From Candidatus Aenigmatarchaeota archaeon (GTDB lineage: Archaea; Aenigmatarchaeota; Aenigmatarchaeia; QMZP01; JAUXAV01): DNA of 6,361 nt. The notes below the pieces were generated by a model. That model was not told where the DNA came from. It worked only from the letters and a program-made list of their open reading frames with translations, and searched no databases. Positions 5,989 through 6,361 of this stretch are shown here, piece by piece. Numbering within the stretch: the stretch's first letter is position 1; each line of letters opens with the position of its first letter. The translations under genes and the position numbers were made by a program. The stretch lies in the NCBI GenBank assembly GCA_030619735.1, contig JAUXAV010000068.1:1-6361 (forward strand). The letters are read 5' to 3'.

Positions 5989-6095
5989 TTGGTATTGTGC
6001 TGTATTGTGGCGTCATGCCCGCTGCGGCTATCAATTGCCTTGCAGCGTACAGTGATCCATGGGGCAGGGTAGCCAATCCCTGCCACGGTATTATA
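5989..6095 (+). repeat. Unit 10: 14-step guide plus short-loop hairpin
   Basis: Fourteen steps run from Y5993 to Y6058, with 13 fitting (6032-6033 is CA). The hairpin is GGCAGGG (6063-6069), loop TAGCCAAT, CCCTGCC (6078-6084). The tail is ACGGTATTATA. Confidence 0.88.
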
Positions 6096-6111
6096 GTTAC
6101 ATAATATGGAT

Positions 6112-6218
6112 ACTGTACATTGTGGTACTGTAGACTTGTGCCCTCTGCGGCTTACTATGGTAGCGTACTGTTTTCCGTGGGGCAGGAACTTCTTACTACT
6201 CAAGTTCCTGTCATTTTT
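6112..6218 (+). repeat. Unit 11: terminal guide unit with diverged hairpin and T-tract
   Basis: Thirteen steps run from Y6116 to Y6176, with 12 fitting (6120-6121 is TT). The stem GGCAGGAACTT (6181-6191) with AAGTTCCTGTC (6202-6212) has 11 bp, including G6182-U6211. The right arm changed together with the left, so pairing is preserved while the sequence differs from other units. The stem is followed by ATTTTT, so this repeat may double as the array terminator. Confidence 0.85.
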
Positions 6219-6220
6219 CA

Positions 6221-6240
6221 ATTGTCAACTTAACGGGATA
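6221..6240 (+). repeat. Right copy of the 20-bp direct repeat
   Basis: ATTGTCAACTTAACGGGATA lies directly after the last array hairpin and 17 bases before a TATA-like box. It differs from the left copy (1208-1227) only at position 13 (A here, G there). Its position at the junction between cassette and next gene fits an element boundary, but a conserved promoter-upstream element is also possible. Confidence 0.6.
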
Positions 6241-6250
6241 ACACCCCAAC

Positions 6251-6290
6251 CGATAAGTTTATATACTACAATATACAAATATACCCTATA
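6251..6290 (+). promoter_or_regulatory. Archaeal-type BRE/TATA promoter of the last gene
   Basis: CGATAAG (6251-6257) followed by TTTATATA (6258-6265) matches the BRE plus TATA-box layout of archaeal promoters. Transcription would be expected about 25 bases downstream, near 6290, leaving a 35-base leader with the ribosome binding site. A bacterial reading (TACAAT at 6267-6272 as -10) lacks a convincing -35. Confidence 0.6.
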
Positions 6291-6325
6291 GAAAGTTAAA
6301 TCATTCAAGATTAGGAGGAATTCAA

Positions 6326-6361
6326 ATGGCAGAAAAGGGAGAGGGAAAGAAAATCCAGCTG
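6326..6361 (+). CDS. Start of an unidentified gene (partial)
   Basis: ATG at 6326 follows a strong ribosome binding site AGGAGG (6313-6318) at 7 bases. Twelve codons are visible, encoding MAEKGEGKKIQL, a charged N-terminus. This is too little to recognise the product. A promoter of its own and a position outside the direct repeats suggest it is not part of the cassette. Confidence 0.75.
   Translation, partial: MAEKGEGKKIQL

Larger units (their letters stand above)
5772..6218 (+). repeat. Array 2: four gapped-guide units after the helicase
   Basis: Four units with the architecture of array 1 lie between the helicase gene and the right direct repeat. GGCAG starts fall at 5831, 5937, 6063 and 6181 (steps of 106, 126 and 118). 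The NNN-S-Y register again counts back from each hairpin. The last hairpin is diverged and lacks the ATTATA tail, as terminal repeats often are in guide arrays. Apparent open frames on both strands here are not genes. Confidence 0.88.

Noticed and set aside
2078..6212. Integron attC sites, or a transposon-derived palindromic repeat family
   Set aside because: There is no GTTRRRY-type core and no cassette open frames between hairpins. The hairpins are phase-locked to the preceding segment, which dispersed palindromes would not be.
5729..6221. Minus-strand open frames across array 2
   Set aside because: They repeat hairpin-derived words such as PAPW and AGIGYPAPW at each unit. They are reverse translations of the repeat, not proteins.

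Overview
The window combines ordinary chromosomal sequence with an unusual cassette. Strong Shine-Dalgarno sequences precede every gene, arginine is often AGG/AGA and isoleucine often ATA, and a BRE/TATA-like box lies upstream of the last gene. These suggest a prokaryote, more likely an archaeon (perhaps a small-genome lineage) or an archaeal provirus than a bacterium. This is inference: the terminator after the first complete gene and TGnTATTAT-like motifs in the array also fit a bacterium.

Layout, all on the + strand. (1) 1-144: the C-terminus of a membrane protein. (2) 178-224: a foldable leader. (3) 242-1144: a xylose isomerase-like TIM-barrel sugar-phosphate isomerase/epimerase, ended by a hairpin plus T-tract terminator. 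(4) 1208-1227: one copy of a 20-bp sequence that recurs at 6221-6240 (19/20 identical) and brackets the rest. (5) 1228-1872: mostly unassigned, with an interrupted small basic reading frame at 1706-1867. (6) 1873-2741: a repeat array. (7) 2914-3615: a 233-aa protein resembling a phage family with a Cas7/RAMP-like C-terminal glycine-rich loop. (8) 3617-3730: a single array unit. (9) 3812-5674: an XPD/DinG-type superfamily 2 helicase with four candidate Fe-S cysteines. (10) 5716-6218: a second array. (11) 6258-6361: a promoter and the first 12 codons of the next gene.

The array is the main discovery. Each unit has a 55-85 nt variable segment, then GGGGCAGGG, a loop, CCCTGCC, and usually an ATGGTATTATA tail. 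The variable segments are not random. Every fifth step carries a G/C followed by a pyrimidine, so each reads as (NNN)(S)(Y) repeated 11-17 times, in register with the hairpin. By hand, 161 of 168 steps in twelve segments fit. This looks like a guide RNA written in triplets separated by two-base gaps. G-U wobbles and a UUCG tetraloop show that the + strand is the RNA.

Together, the Cas7-like protein, the DinG-like helicase and the gapped guide array suggest a CRISPR-like but non-CRISPR RNA-guided interference system, analogous in parts to type IV-A CRISPR (Cas7-like Csf2 plus DinG). No cas1, cas2, cas5, cas6 or cas8 gene is visible. Function and targets are inferred; the 5-nt periodicity and hairpin family are seen directly.
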